Numbered from the stretch's first letter, positions 8,136-17,585 are shown. The stretch: 64,000 nucleotides of DNA from Paenibacillus daejeonensis DSM 15491 (GCF_000378385.1 NZ_KB899674.1:1-64000), one strand, 5' to 3'. A program made the numbers and translations. The notes: generated from the sequence alone by a model not told the origin.

Positions 8136-8939
8136 ATGGAGCCCGGCGTCAAAAAACGCGCGCCCCAGCGCTTGCAAATCTACAAGGCTATTCATCCGCA
8201 GGCCTTTCTTCTTACCGCGATCTCTTCCTTTGTTCTGCTAATCGGGGTGTGGCTGCTCCTCAGTACATCGGGTGTGGTCAATCCGATCTTTCTGCCGCCG
8301 CCGCAGGCGGTGTTGACAGAGCTCTTCGTCCAACTGGGCAGCTCGGAGTATTGGGGACATATCGGCATTAGTGTCTTCCGCGTCTTCAGTGGTTTTGCCC
8401 TTGCCTGTGCAATCGGTATTCCGCTTGGCATACTGGCTGGAACATTCAAGTATAGCGAAGCATTCATCGAGCCGCTGATGGAGTTTATCCGGTATATGCC
8501 TGCCGTTGCTTTTATCCCTCTCATCATGGTGTGGGCGGGTATCGGCGAGAGCTCCAAAATTCTGCTGATCTTCATTGGGTGCTTTTTCCAGCTGGTCCTC
8601 ATGGTCGCTGATCTGACCCGGCGCGTCCCGCACGATCTGCTGCATGCCTCCTTCACGCTGGGAGCCAGCCGTTGGCAAGCCATCGATTCGGTACTGATCA
8701 AAGCCATCCGTCCTCAGCTGATGCATACGCTGCGATTGATACTGGGCTGGGCCTGGACGTATCTCGTGGTGGCCGAATTGGTGGCTGTCAATAGCGGACT
8801 GGGTTACACCATCATGAAGGCGCAGCGCTTCCTGAACACGGAGCAGATCTTCGTCGGTCTGATCGTCATCGGGCTATTGGGACTGATAACGGACCGTATC
8901 ATGGCTTACCTGAACAAGCGGATGTTTCCATGGGCATAG
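8136..8939 (+). CDS. ABC transporter permease (TauC/SsuC type), guanidine operon
   Basis: 267 aa with about six membrane helices. It shows the family's pattern: PPPQAVLTELF early, HIGISVFRVFSGF, and the cytoplasmic coupling loop DLLHASFTLGASRWQAI that contacts the ATPase. It pairs with the binding lipoprotein directly upstream and with the ATPase that, unusually, is encoded about 5.4 kb downstream after the catabolic genes. Confidence 0.9.
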   Translation: MEPGVKKRAPQRLQIYKAIHPQAFLLTAISSFVLLIGVWLLLSTSGVVNPIFLPPPQAVLTELFVQLGSSEYWGHIGISVFRVFSGFALACAIGIPLGILAGTFKYSEAFIEPLMEFIRYMPAVAFIPLIMVWAGIGESSKILLIFIGCFFQLVLMVADLTRRVPHDLLHASFTLGASRWQAIDSVLIKAIRPQLMHTLRLILGWAWTYLVVAELVAVNSGLGYTIMKAQRFLNTEQIFVGLIVIGLLGLITDRIMAYLNKRMFPWA

Positions 8940-9002
8940 CGGCCTGTTTCACCCGATAATAAACTGATTATTCTGACTACTATTCAGAAAAGAGGAATGA
9001 CC

Positions 9003-9734
9003 ATGCATGTCGTATCGTCTTCATCGTTAACCCTCACGCTGGTGCCGGGGGCCAAATGGTCGGGCATCATCGGCAAGGACAAAGAGCTAATTTTTACCGC
9101 AACGGAAAGTGGGGCCAATCTCTCGATGTTGTTATACCAGGCAAATGATCCTGCTGAGCGCTACAGCATGTCGGATTCACTCAAGGCTCAGTATACCGCT
9201 TATCTGTCACAGGGACGGGTGCTCATGTCGGATAATGGACGGGTATTGGCAGCTATCACCGAAGATTCAGTGGGATGGCACGACACGATCTGCGGCTGCT
9301 CGGCGGCTGCGGAGATCGAGGAGGCCTACGGGAGGACCAGCTACCAGGAGCACCGCAACAATCGGCTGATGAACGGGCGCGATAACTTCCTTGTGGAGCT
9401 GAGCAAGTCCGGACTGGGTCCCCGGGACCTGGTGCCTAACGTTAACCTGTTCTCCAAAGCCGTCTGCGATGAAGCGGGCACACTGCAGCATGTTCCAGAC
9501 CATTGCGCAGCTGGCGCTACGGTAACGCTGCGTACGGAGATGGATATCCTGCTGGTTCTTTCGAATACACCTCACCCGTTGGACCGTTCTGCGAGCTACC
9601 CATCCGTTCCAATCACCTTGGAGGTGCGGGATGCAGAGCGGACGAAAGTCGGCGATACTTGGGTCGAGAAGCGTCCGGAGAACCGGAGAGCCTACGAGAA
9701 TACTTGGCTGTATAACCGTCTGAAGAGCAGCTGA
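9003..9734 (+). CDS. DUF1989 / urea carboxylase-associated protein 1, probable carboxyguanidine deiminase subunit
   Basis: About 243 aa. Conserved blocks of the DUF1989 family are HDTICGCS, MNGRDNFLVELSK, NVNLFSKA and VLSNTPHPLD. In guanidine operons two such proteins (CgdA and CgdB) form the deiminase that removes ammonia from carboxyguanidine to give allophanate. The Cys and His in HDTICGCS may bind metal. ATG 9003 is preferred over 8997 because AGAGGA sits at proper spacing only for 9003. It is followed closely by its paralogue. Confidence 0.85.
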   Translation: MHVVSSSSLTLTLVPGAKWSGIIGKDKELIFTATESGANLSMLLYQANDPAERYSMSDSLKAQYTAYLSQGRVLMSDNGRVLAAITEDSVGWHDTICGCSAAAEIEEAYGRTSYQEHRNNRLMNGRDNFLVELSKSGLGPRDLVPNVNLFSKAVCDEAGTLQHVPDHCAAGATVTLRTEMDILLVLSNTPHPLDRSASYPSVPITLEVRDAERTKVGDTWVEKRPENRRAYENTWLYNRLKSS

Positions 9735-9751
9735 AAAGGAGCGGATGAAGG

Positions 9752-10408
9752 ATGAACGGAGTAAGCTTAGCAAAGAAAGAAAGTCAGCGGAAGGCAGAGG
9801 ATGCCATCCTTGATGTTACCGTACCGGCAGGGGAAGGGTGGTCGCATGAACTGCTGCCCGGTCAGGTGCTGCGCATTATTGACGTTGAAGGCAACCAGGC
9901 AGCAGATACGCTGTTCTACGATGCGGAACATCCGCATGATCATTACAGCGTGACAAGAACGATTGCGGGCCAAGGTGGAATCTACCTGACGACAAGCTCG
10001 GTGCTGCGGGCCGAGTCAGGCAAGCCGCTCCTGACGATCATCGCGGACACTTGTGGACGTCATGATACGCTGGGTGGCGCCTGCTCCGCGGAGAGCAACA
10101 CGGTCCGGTACGCTCATGATACCTTGCCGATGCACAACTGCCGGGACACCTTTCTGCTGGAGCTTGCCAAGCAAAGTGAGCGGTATGGTAAGCGGGATCT
10201 ACCACCCAACATCAACTTCTTCATGAATGTGCCAGTGACGCCAGCCGGGGAGCTGCAATTTGCGGATGGCATTTCTGGACCGGGCTGTTATGTGGAGCTG
10301 GAGTCACATGGCCGGACGCTGGCACTGATCAGCAATTGTCCGCAGCTCAACAACCCTTGCAATGCCTACAATCCAACGCCGATCCGGGTGCTGATCTGGG
10401 ATAACTGA
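9752..10408 (+). CDS. DUF1989 / urea carboxylase-associated protein 2, probable carboxyguanidine deiminase subunit
   Basis: 218 aa, paralogue of the preceding gene. It contains [59 protein letters not shown] and the C-terminal block [12 protein letters not shown]. The Cys/His-rich [11 protein letters not shown] corresponds to HDTICGCS of the partner. The two are expected to act as a heteromer on carboxyguanidine made by the carboxylase encoded 14 bases downstream. The assignment rests on family and context; some homologues work with urea carboxylase instead. Confidence 0.85.
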   Translation: MNGVSLAKKESQRKAEDAILDVTVPAGEGWSHELLPGQVLRIIDVEGNQAADTLFYDAEHPHDHYSVTRTIAGQGGIYLTTSSVLRAESGKPLLTIIADTCGRHDTLGGACSAESNTVRYAHDTLPMHNCRDTFLLELAKQSERYGKRDLPPNINFFMNVPVTPAGELQFADGISGPGCYVELESHGRTLALISNCPQLNNPCNAYNPTPIRVLIWDN

Positions 10409-10422
10409 GAGGAGGAACGGTA

Positions 10423-13400
10423 ATGTTCGACAAAATATTGATCGCCAACCGCGGGGCCATTGCGGTCCGCATCGAGCGTACGCTCCGGGGGATGGGCATT
10501 GCCTCGGTGGCCGTGTACACGGAGGCTGACCAAGACAGCCTGCATGTAGACGGTGCGGATGAAGCTATCCGGATCGGCGAGGGTCCGGCCAAGGATAGTT
10601 ATTTGAACGCGGAGCTGATTCTTCGCACAGCGATCGAGACCGGGGCGCAGGCGATCCACCCGGGCTACGGGTTTCTGAGCGAGAACGCTGCATTTGCCAG
10701 GGCCTGTCATGCGCAAGGGATCGTCTTCATCGGCCCGTCGCCAGAGCAGATCGAGCTGTTCGGCCTGAAGCATACGGCCCGGGCAGTGGCTGAGCGCGCC
10801 GGAGTGCCGCTGCTCCCCGGTACAGGGCTGATCACTTCCGTCGATGAGGCTGCATCGGAGGCGAAGCGGATTGGCTACCCGGTCATCCTGAAGAGCACGG
10901 CGGGCGGTGGTGGTATCGGGATGCGGGTATGTGAGAGCGAGGCTGCGTTGCGGGAAGCTTATGACACGGTAGGCTACCTGGCGGAGAACAATTTCAGCAA
11001 TGGTGGGATGTTCCTGGAGAAATATATTGCCCGGGCACGCCATGTCGAGGTCCAGATCTTCGGCAACCGCTTCGGTGAAGTCGTCGCGCTGGGCGAGCGG
11101 GACTGCTCCGTACAAAGGCGCAATCAGAAGGTGTTGGAGGAGACACCGGCGCCGAATCTCCCGGAGCAGGTAAGGACGGCAATGCTGGAGAGTGCACGAA
11201 GCCTTGCTGCTGAGGCCGGGTATCGGAGTGCGGGGACGGTCGAGTACCTCTATGATCCGGACAGCTGCGAATTCTACTTCCTGGAGGTCAATACCCGGCT
11301 GCAGGTTGAGCATGGAGTGACCGAGGAAGTGCTGGGGCTGGATTTGGTGGAATGGATGGTGCGGGAGGCTGCCGATGAACTAACCGGACTCGCGACGCTT
11401 GTTCCATCGCCAACGGGGCACAGCATCCAGGCCCGCATCTACGCAGAGGACTGTCTGCAGCAGTTTCGGCCGAGCGCCGGGCGGCTGGATGCCGTGCAGT
11501 GGCCGTCGGGTGCCCGGGTGGAGACTTGGGTGCGTGACGGCTTGACGGTGACGACGCTCTATGACCCGATGCTGGCGAAGATCATTGTCCACGGTCGCGA
11601 CCGCGAGGAGGCGCTGGCCAAGCTGACCGAGGCATTGGCTGCTACCCGATTGTATGGGATTACGGCCAACCTGAGTTACCTGGAGGCGTTGCTGGCGGAA
11701 CCGGGCTGCCGGAGTGGGGCATTGTACACGACGATGCTGGAGAGATTCGCCCCAGCAGAGCATGCGCTGGAGGTGCTTGACGGGGGTGTACAGACTACGA
11801 TTCAGGACTGGCCGGGCCGGACGGGACACTGGGATGTCGGGGTGCCGCCGTGCGGGCCCATGGACCCGCTGTCCTTCCGTATCGGCAACCGTCTCTTGGG
11901 CAATGACCCGAATGCTGCGGGACTGGAGCTGACACTGCGGGGCGGCGCTTATCGCTTCCGCAATCGGATGCGCTTCTGTCTGGCCGGCGCTGATATGACA
12001 GCGACGCTTGACGGCGTTCCGGTACCGCGTTACATCGTGGTGCAGGCGGAGCAGGGTCAGGAGCTCCGACTGGGCGAAGCAGTGGCTGGGATGCGCACCT
12101 ACTTGCTAGTCGCCGGGGGCTTCGATATGCCTCAACAGCTGGGGAGTGCATCGACCTTTACACTGGGCGGCTTCGGGGGGCATGGCGGCCGGGCGCTGCG
12201 CACCGGCGATATACTGGCCGTGCGGCGGGGGACGCTTGCCGCTGCAAGCACAGACGGTGGACTTCGAGAGCCTGATCAGACTGGGCAGGAGAGTGCGGGT
12301 CCGGTAGACCGGTTGGTTGGAGCGGCAGGCGTTCGAGGATTGGCTGTACATGGTGGAAAGGCGGGCGCCCCGGTGGCGGACTGCAAGGAAAACTTCGATC
12401 CGGGCTTCAGCCGTCACTGGACATTGGGCGTCATTCCGGGCCCGCATTGCAGCGGCGAATTCCTGCAGCCGGAGTATCTGGCACAGCTGACGGGCTACCC
12501 ATGGGAGATTCATTTCAACAGCTCGCGTACCGGCGTGCGGTTGATCGGCCCGGCGCCGCTATGGGCACGAGAGGATGGCGGTGAGGCGGGGCTGCATCCC
12601 TCCAATATTCATGATAACGCCTATGCCATTGGCACCCTTGATCTGACCGGCGACATGCCGATTCTACTCGGACCTGACGGCCCGAGCCTGGGCGGCTTCG
12701 TCTGTCCGGTTACTACCGCTTCGGCTGAGCTATGGAAGATTGGCCAGCTGCGGCCTGGGGATACGGTGACGTTCCAACTGCTGACGCTCGAAGAGGCGGA
12801 TGAATTGCGGGAGAGACAAGAGCATGGATTACAGGAGCTGGAGTCAGCGATCCTACCGGCCGATTGTTCCCTGTATGAGGGCCTCGCACCTGCCCAGGCC
12901 AATGAGGAGCTGCTGGGTGATGCCACGCTGGATGCAGCATTCGAGAGCTCGCTTCCGATTGCTCCGGAACGACTGCTGTCGCCAGATTATCCTGTGTTGG
13001 CCAGTGAGCGGGAGGGCCGACGGTTCCCGCTGACGATTCGCTGCAGTGGCGACTCCAACCTGCTCGTCGAATACGGTGAGCTGGAGCTCGACTTGCTACT
13101 GCGTTTTCAGGTGCATGCGCTGATGCAAGCCATACAAGAGAGCGGCATCCTGCCGGTGCTTGACCTGACGCCTGGCATCCGTTCCCTGCAGGTGCATATT
13201 GACCCGTCACGGATGAATGTCCAGGAGGCATGCGAGCATGTGCTGACGCTCGATGCCGCCTTGCCACCGATCGAGTCCATGTGTGTTCCCTCCAGAATCG
13301 TCCACTTGCCGCTCTCATGGGATGACCCAGCGACGCAGCTGGCCATCGAGCGATACCAGGCGAATGTCCGGCCGGATGCCCCATGGTGTCCGAGCAATCT

Positions 13401-14256
13401 CGAATTTATCCGCCGCATCAACGGATTGGACTCCGAAGACGAAGTGAGGCGTATTGTCTACGAAGCCAATTACCTCGTCCTCGGACTCGGCGATGTGTAT
13501 CTGGGTGCCCCGGTGGCTACACCGACGGACCCGCGCCACCGGCTAGTGACGACCAAGTACAACCCGGCACGTACCTGGACGCCGGAGAACGCCGTCGGCA
13601 TCGGCGGGGCTTACATGTGCGTCTATGGTATGGAAGGACCGGGCGGTTACCAGTTTGTCGGCCGCACTATTCAGATGTGGAACCAGCTGCATCGGGGAGC
13701 GAGCTTTGAGGAGGGCAAGCCGTGGCTGCTTCGTTTCTTCGATCAGATCCGCTTCTATCCGGTGGAGGCGGCAGAACTGCTGCGGCTGCGGGAGGATTTC
13801 CCGCGCGGTCACTTTGAGCCGAAGATCGAGGAGACGACCTTTGACCTTGGCGAATATGTGGCGTTCCTGCGTGGAGTCGATGCAGACGTTGAAAGTTTTC
13901 GATTCCAACAGCAGACAGCCTTCCGGGCTGAACGAGACAACTGGCGATCGCAGGGACTGGCGGAGTACATCTCTGTGCATGATGCACCAGAGTCCACTGG
14001 GGAGGAATCGCTGCCCGAGGGTGCGGTGCCGGTGCGCTGCAATATGCCAGGTAGTGTCTGGCGGGTGCTCGTGCAGCCAGGCGACCGGGTAGCGCAGGGC
14101 GATGCCCTCATTATTGAGGAGAGCATGAAGATGGAATTCCGCCAGGATGCGCCTTGTGATGGCATCGTCGGCGAAGTGTTCGTTAAGCCAGGCGACGAAG
14201 TTCAGGCGGGACAGCTCATCGTCAGCCTGCTGGGCGAGGAGTTAGCGGCCGTCTAA
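10423..14256 (+). CDS. biotin-dependent guanidine/urea carboxylase
   Basis: 1277 aa. Residues 1-445 are biotin carboxylase (ILIANRGAIAVRIERTL; ATP-grasp loop KSTAGGGGIGMRV). About 450-800 is the AHS2/KipA-like domain (VLDGGVQTTIQDWPGRTGHW). About 865-1110 is the AHS1/KipI-like domain (TIRCSGDSNLLVEYGE). About 1190-1275 is biotinyl carrier with ESMKME, biotinylated at Lys1236. It uses ATP and bicarbonate to carboxylate urea or guanidine. The riboswitch and the two deiminase genes favour guanidine. Stand-alone form: no allophanate hydrolase domain is fused and no such gene is nearby. Confidence 0.92.
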   Translation: MFDKILIANRGAIAVRIERTLRGMGIASVAVYTEADQDSLHVDGADEAIRIGEGPAKDSYLNAELILRTAIETGAQAIHPGYGFLSENAAFARACHAQGIVFIGPSPEQIELFGLKHTARAVAERAGVPLLPGTGLITSVDEAASEAKRIGYPVILKSTAGGGGIGMRVCESEAALREAYDTVGYLAENNFSNGGMFLEKYIARARHVEVQIFGNRFGEVVALGERDCSVQRRNQKVLEETPAPNLPEQVRTAMLESARSLAAEAGYRSAGTVEYLYDPDSCEFYFLEVNTRLQVEHGVTEEVLGLDLVEWMVREAADELTGLATLVPSPTGHSIQARIYAEDCLQQFRPSAGRLDAVQWPSGARVETWVRDGLTVTTLYDPMLAKIIVHGRDREEALAKLTEALAATRLYGITANLSYLEALLAEPGCRSGALYTTMLERFAPAEHALEVLDGGVQTTIQDWPGRTGHWDVGVPPCGPMDPLSFRIGNRLLGNDPNAAGLELTLRGGAYRFRNRMRFCLAGADMTATLDGVPVPRYIVVQAEQGQELRLGEAVAGMRTYLLVAGGFDMPQQLGSASTFTLGGFGGHGGRALRTGDILAVRRGTLAAASTDGGLREPDQTGQESAGPVDRLVGAAGVRGLAVHGGKAGAPVADCKENFDPGFSRHWTLGVIPGPHCSGEFLQPEYLAQLTGYPWEIHFNSSRTGVRLIGPAPLWAREDGGEAGLHPSNIHDNAYAIGTLDLTGDMPILLGPDGPSLGGFVCPVTTASAELWKIGQLRPGDTVTFQLLTLEEADELRERQEHGLQELESAILPADCSLYEGLAPAQANEELLGDATLDAAFESSLPIAPERLLSPDYPVLASEREGRRFPLTIRCSGDSNLLVEYGELELDLLLRFQVHALMQAIQESGILPVLDLTPGIRSLQVHIDPSRMNVQEACEHVLTLDAALPPIESMCVPSRIVHLPLSWDDPATQLAIERYQANVRPDAPWCPSNLEFIRRINGLDSEDEVRRIVYEANYLVLGLGDVYLGAPVATPTDPRHRLVTTKYNPARTWTPENAVGIGGAYMCVYGMEGPGGYQFVGRTIQMWNQLHRGASFEEGKPWLLRFFDQIRFYPVEAAELLRLREDFPRGHFEPKIEETTFDLGEYVAFLRGVDADVESFRFQQQTAFRAERDNWRSQGLAEYISVHDAPESTGEESLPEGAVPVRCNMPGSVWRVLVQPGDRVAQGDALIIEESMKMEFRQDAPCDGIVGEVFVKPGDEVQAGQLIVSLLGEELAAV

Positions 14257-14316
14257 GTGAGCATTGTCTGAGCAGTTAGAGGGTACAGAATAGAACGTGA
14301 GAGGAGCGTGGCACAG

Positions 14317-15165
14317 ATGAGCCAGGCAGCACGACGGTCGATACAGGACATGGGTTTCGAAGATAAGGCAAGCATTAAGGAAGCGGCGCGTCCGGTTCAG
14401 CAGTCTGCTACCCGGGCCCGTATCGAAATCCAAGGCGTCCACAAACGGTATGTTTCCCGCAAAAGCACCTTCGAGGCGCTGCGCGATATTAATCTGTCCC
14501 TTGGCAGCAACGAGTTTCTAACCATCCTTGGCCCCTCCGGCTGCGGCAAATCCACGCTGCTGCGGATGGTGGCGGGGCTGGATGAACCGACGGAAGGGCA
14601 GCTGCTGATCGATGGCGAGGAAATCCATGGACCCGGCGCAGATCGGGGTATGGTGTTTCAGGGCTACACACTATTCCCCTGGCTGACTGTGCGGGAGAAC
14701 ATCGAGTACGGGCCCAAGCTGCAAGGGATGCCAACCTTGGAGCGCCGGAGCCTCTCCAACCATTGGTTGTCAGTGATTCGTCTGGAGCAGTTCGCCCAGG
14801 CTTATCCCAAGCAGCTCTCTGGCGGCATGAAGCAGCGGGTAGCCATCGCCAGAGCCCTCGCGAATCGGCCCAAGGTACTGCTGATGGATGAACCATTCGG
14901 GGCGCTGGATGCGCAGACCAAGCAGGAGATGCAGGAGATGCTACTGGAGGTGTGGGAGCGGGAGAAGACGACCGTCCTGTTCATTACCCATGATATCGAC
15001 GAAGCGATCTTCCTCTCCCAGCGCATTGTCGTGATGGGTACCGGACCTGGACATCTGGCGGCGGAATATGAAGTGAAGCTCCCGGAGGGCCGGACGGCGG
15101 ATGTGCGAGAGCACCCGGATTTTCTAGCGCTGAAGCGCGAGCTCTCGCACTTGTTGAAGCATTGA
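14317..15165 (+). CDS. ABC transporter ATP-binding protein, guanidine operon
   Basis: About 282 aa. Walker A GPSGCGKST, signature LSGGMKQRVAIARAL, Walker B VLLMDEPFGALDA and H-loop FITHDIDEA are complete. The sequence is of the SsuB/TauB type and matches the binding protein and permease at the start of the operon. About 30 residues precede the ATPase fold and are not conserved. ATG 14317 is preferred to GTG 14308, which is too close to the GAGGAG site. A strong terminator follows. Confidence 0.9.
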   Translation: MSQAARRSIQDMGFEDKASIKEAARPVQQSATRARIEIQGVHKRYVSRKSTFEALRDINLSLGSNEFLTILGPSGCGKSTLLRMVAGLDEPTEGQLLIDGEEIHGPGADRGMVFQGYTLFPWLTVRENIEYGPKLQGMPTLERRSLSNHWLSVIRLEQFAQAYPKQLSGGMKQRVAIARALANRPKVLLMDEPFGALDAQTKQEMQEMLLEVWEREKTTVLFITHDIDEAIFLSQRIVVMGTGPGHLAAEYEVKLPEGRTADVREHPDFLALKRELSHLLKH

Positions 15166-15172
15166 TTGCAGT

Positions 15173-15196
15173 AGGCCCCCCGCAAGGGGGCCTTTG
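15173..15196 (+). terminator. terminator of the guanidine operon
   Basis: GGCCCCC CGCA AGGGGGCC followed by TTTG: very GC-rich stem, short T tract. Confidence 0.85.
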
Positions 15197-15202
15197 CTGT
15201 AG

Positions 15203-15400
15203 CTCTATTTGCTCGCACTCTCACCATTCATCCGCTGTAAGTTACCTTTCTTCCTCTATTTGTCCGCATTCCCGCCATCGGCCCACTGTAGCACACTTTT
15301 GTTCCTCTATTTACTTGAGAAACCGTTAGTCGCCCGCCGTAGCACACCTATCTTCCTCTATTTGCCCACATTCCCGCGCGACTCATATTTTTCTCCATAT
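15203..15400. repeat. four 51-bp-phased degenerate repeats
   Basis: The core CTCTATTT recurs at 15203, 15254, 15305 and 15356, exactly 51 bases apart, all in one orientation. The rest of each unit is loosely conserved (GCATTCCCGCC, GTAGCACAC). The array fills the space between the guanidine terminator and the next promoter. No open reading frame of merit is present. Confidence 0.8.
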
Positions 15401-15405
15401 TTTCA

Positions 15406-15435
15406 TTGACAATGTAAAATCCTGTATTGTATACT
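15406..15435 (+). promoter_or_regulatory. sigma-A promoter of the putative metallophore operon
   Basis: TTGACA (15406-15411), 18-base spacer, TATACT (15430-15435). The start of transcription would fall at about 15442, inside the operator described next. Confidence 0.85.
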
Positions 15436-15441
15436 CCCCAT

Positions 15442-15468
15442 TAATAGTAATAATAACGATTACTATTA
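15442..15468. promoter_or_regulatory. Zur/Fur-family-like operator (perfect inverted repeat)
   Basis: TAATAGTAAT and ATTACTATTA form a perfect 10-bp inverted repeat around AATAACG, just downstream of the -10 box. Within it TAGTAATAATAACGA agrees with the Bacillus Zur box TCGTAATNATTACGA at all but two defined positions. The location is ideal for repression. Zinc control is an inference; Fur or PerR boxes are related but fit less well. Confidence 0.6.
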
Positions 15469-15492
15469 AAACATATAATCAGGAGGTTGAAC

Positions 15493-16752
15493 ATGGCACA
15501 TCTGTTGATGATCGAAAGCTGGGTAGGCGCAAGCGGTAATTTGCTGCCGCCGCTACTCCGGTCCTCGGGACATACCTACATCTTTGTCACACGCAAGCTG
15601 GAGCATTATCAAAGCGCGCATAGCACGGAGCAGCATCCGGTAGTGAAGTACGCCGATGAGGTGATCGTAACTGAGACGAACGACACAGCTGGCTTGATTG
15701 AGACGCTGCGGGCCCATACATTCGACGGAGTCATCACCGTATGTGACTACTATATCGAAACTGTGCAAAAGGTGGCCGAGGCTTTCGGACTGCCATGTCC
15801 ATTCCCCCGCTCCGTACATAAGGTTCGCCACAAGCATCTGATGCGGCAGGCGCTAGATCAGGCAGGCGTGCCGAATCCGGCCTACCGTCTCGCAGGCAGC
15901 TGGGAAGAGACAACGCAGGCAGCATCAGAGATCGGCTATCCGCTGGTGCTCAAGCCGGTCGATCTGGCCTCCAGCGCCTTCGTCAGCCTGATCCGTAACG
16001 AACAAGAGCTGCAAGATGCGTACCGCGCGCTGGAGGTGTTCCCGCTGAATTTCCGCGATCAGCCACGTGATCGGACGTGCTTACTCGAGGCCTACATGTC
16101 CGGCGAGGAGATCAGCGTGGAGAGTGTCTCTTATCATGGGGAGACGACCATTCTGGGCATGACGGACAAATCCGTGACGGGCAGTCCCTATTTCATTGAA
16201 AACGGGCATATGTTCCCTGCACGGCTATCCCAAGAGGTTCAATCGGAGGTTGAGGCGCTGGTTCTGGCCTCGCTCCAGGCGACAGGCTACGATCATGGCA
16301 TCGCCCATACCGAAGTGAAGCTGACGCCGGAAGGTCCGCGGATCGTCGAGATTAATCCAAGAACGGCAGGCAATTATATTGTCGAGCTGGTGGAGCGGGT
16401 GACGGGCATTGACCTCCTTGCAGCCTTCGCCGAGCTCTCACTGGGCCAGCGTCCCGACCTGACTCGGCAGGACCGTGAAGCCGTAAGCGCAGCCGTCATG
16501 TTCCTGATCCCGCCGCAACGCGGCACGATTGCAGAGCTGGAAGGCGCGCACACCCTGGAGGATGACGCCCGGATTGTCCGCTATAAGCTGGAGTCTTGTG
16601 AGCAGCGCCGGGTGGAGCAGCCGATCGACAACGCCTGCTACCTCGGCCATGTCATCGCAGAGGATACAGAGGGTTTGGCGGCGCGAGCGTATGCGGAAGC
16701 GGCGCTTGAACGGCTCGTTCTCCGGTATGACAAGCGGGAAGCGACGGTATGA
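15493..16752 (+). CDS. ATP-grasp carboxylate-amine ligase, putative metallophore biosynthesis
   Basis: About 419 aa. An N-terminal Rossmann-like region is followed by the ATP-grasp fold: YPLVLKPVDLASSAFVSLI binds ATP, LLEAYMSGEEISVES comes mid-fold, and HTEVKLTPEGPRIVEINPRT carries the metal-binding Glu and Asn. Such enzymes join a carboxylate to an amine through an acyl-phosphate. The substrates are not readable, but the neighbours suggest an amino-acid-derived chelator. ATG 15493 follows AGGAGG at 6 bases; a TTG at 15487 is too close. It is first in the operon under the Zur-like box and overlaps the next gene by 4 bases (ATGA). Confidence 0.82.
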   Translation: MAHLLMIESWVGASGNLLPPLLRSSGHTYIFVTRKLEHYQSAHSTEQHPVVKYADEVIVTETNDTAGLIETLRAHTFDGVITVCDYYIETVQKVAEAFGLPCPFPRSVHKVRHKHLMRQALDQAGVPNPAYRLAGSWEETTQAASEIGYPLVLKPVDLASSAFVSLIRNEQELQDAYRALEVFPLNFRDQPRDRTCLLEAYMSGEEISVESVSYHGETTILGMTDKSVTGSPYFIENGHMFPARLSQEVQSEVEALVLASLQATGYDHGIAHTEVKLTPEGPRIVEINPRTAGNYIVELVERVTGIDLLAAFAELSLGQRPDLTRQDREAVSAAVMFLIPPQRGTIAELEGAHTLEDDARIVRYKLESCEQRRVEQPIDNACYLGHVIAEDTEGLAARAYAEAALERLVLRYDKREATV

Positions 16753-17585
16753 CCCATCCGCAGATGCAAGCTCAGATGACGATCGAAACGTTGCTTGAAG
16801 CCATACTGGACGGTGCGCTTGGCCCCAACCCGGCTAACCTGACGGTAACCGGCGCTTCCCAAATCTATCAAACCACCAAGTTTTCAGGCACGGCTGCCAG
16901 ATATCACAACTATTATATGCTGCTGCGGGTCGAGGATGCATTTGGCGCCTGCTCTCATACGAAGGACCAGGTAGGAACAGAGGCTGCTGCCGAGCTATCC
17001 GGCAGCCCCTTATCAGATGCGCTGCGTGATGAGCGCTTGCCGGTCCGGATAGCGGCCATGGATGCCTATCTGGGCACCGTCTATCCGCATCGCCAGTTCA
17101 GTTCTGGACCACTGACCATTCCCCCGGGCACCCCCATCGAGAAGGCGAATCTGCGAGATCCGGCAATTGCCGATCTGGCGGCCATTACACCCGGACAGCA
17201 AGTGGCGCTGATCGGGGTCGTCAATCCCCTGGTGGAGGCGATTCAGGCAAGGGATGCGTTCTGTCTGCCCTGCGACCTGCAGTTGGAGATGACCAATAAC
17301 GGGCAACCCGTGGAGAGGGATATGGAGGTGGTGCTGGAGCGGGCCGACAGCATTATCTGTACCGGTATGACGCTCAGCAATGGCTCCTTCGACCGCATCG
17401 TAACACGGGCGAGGGAGAGGGCCATCCCGCTGACCGTCTATGCGCAGACGGGCAGCGCCATCGCAGCCCGGTTCGTGGGGGCGGGCGTTACCGCCCTGCT
17501 GGCCGAGCCTTTTCCCTTCACCCAATTCAGCAGTGAGACATCCCAGTTGTACACCTATCAGATGCAGGGAGGAGAGCGTACATGA
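16749..17585 (+). CDS. DUF4213/DUF364 Rossmann-like protein (putative heavy-metal chelation)
   Basis: 278 aa. The N-terminal part (ARYHNYYMLLRVEDAFGACS) resembles DUF4213 and the C-terminal part (GQQVALIGVVNPLVEAI, then ADSIICTGMTLSNGSFDRIV and VYAQTGSAIAARFVGAGVTA) resembles DUF364. This pair is annotated as a putative heavy-metal chelation fold related to HcgB-like enzymes. No function is proven for the group. It is translationally coupled on both sides (ATGA overlaps), so its product probably works with the ligase and the methyltransferase. Confidence 0.78.
   Translation: MTHPQMQAQMTIETLLEAILDGALGPNPANLTVTGASQIYQTTKFSGTAARYHNYYMLLRVEDAFGACSHTKDQVGTEAAAELSGSPLSDALRDERLPVRIAAMDAYLGTVYPHRQFSSGPLTIPPGTPIEKANLRDPAIADLAAITPGQQVALIGVVNPLVEAIQARDAFCLPCDLQLEMTNNGQPVERDMEVVLERADSIICTGMTLSNGSFDRIVTRARERAIPLTVYAQTGSAIAARFVGAGVTALLAEPFPFTQFSSETSQLYTYQMQGGERT

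Noticed and set aside
10423-14256. Pyruvate or acetyl-CoA carboxylase
   Set aside because: The biotin carboxylase domain is similar, but the AHS1/AHS2 domains and the DUF1989 neighbours occur in urea/guanidine carboxylases only.
15203-15400. CRISPR array (regular spacing of about 51 bp)
   Set aside because: The conserved parts are short and degenerate, there are only four units, spacers resemble each other and no cas genes are nearby.
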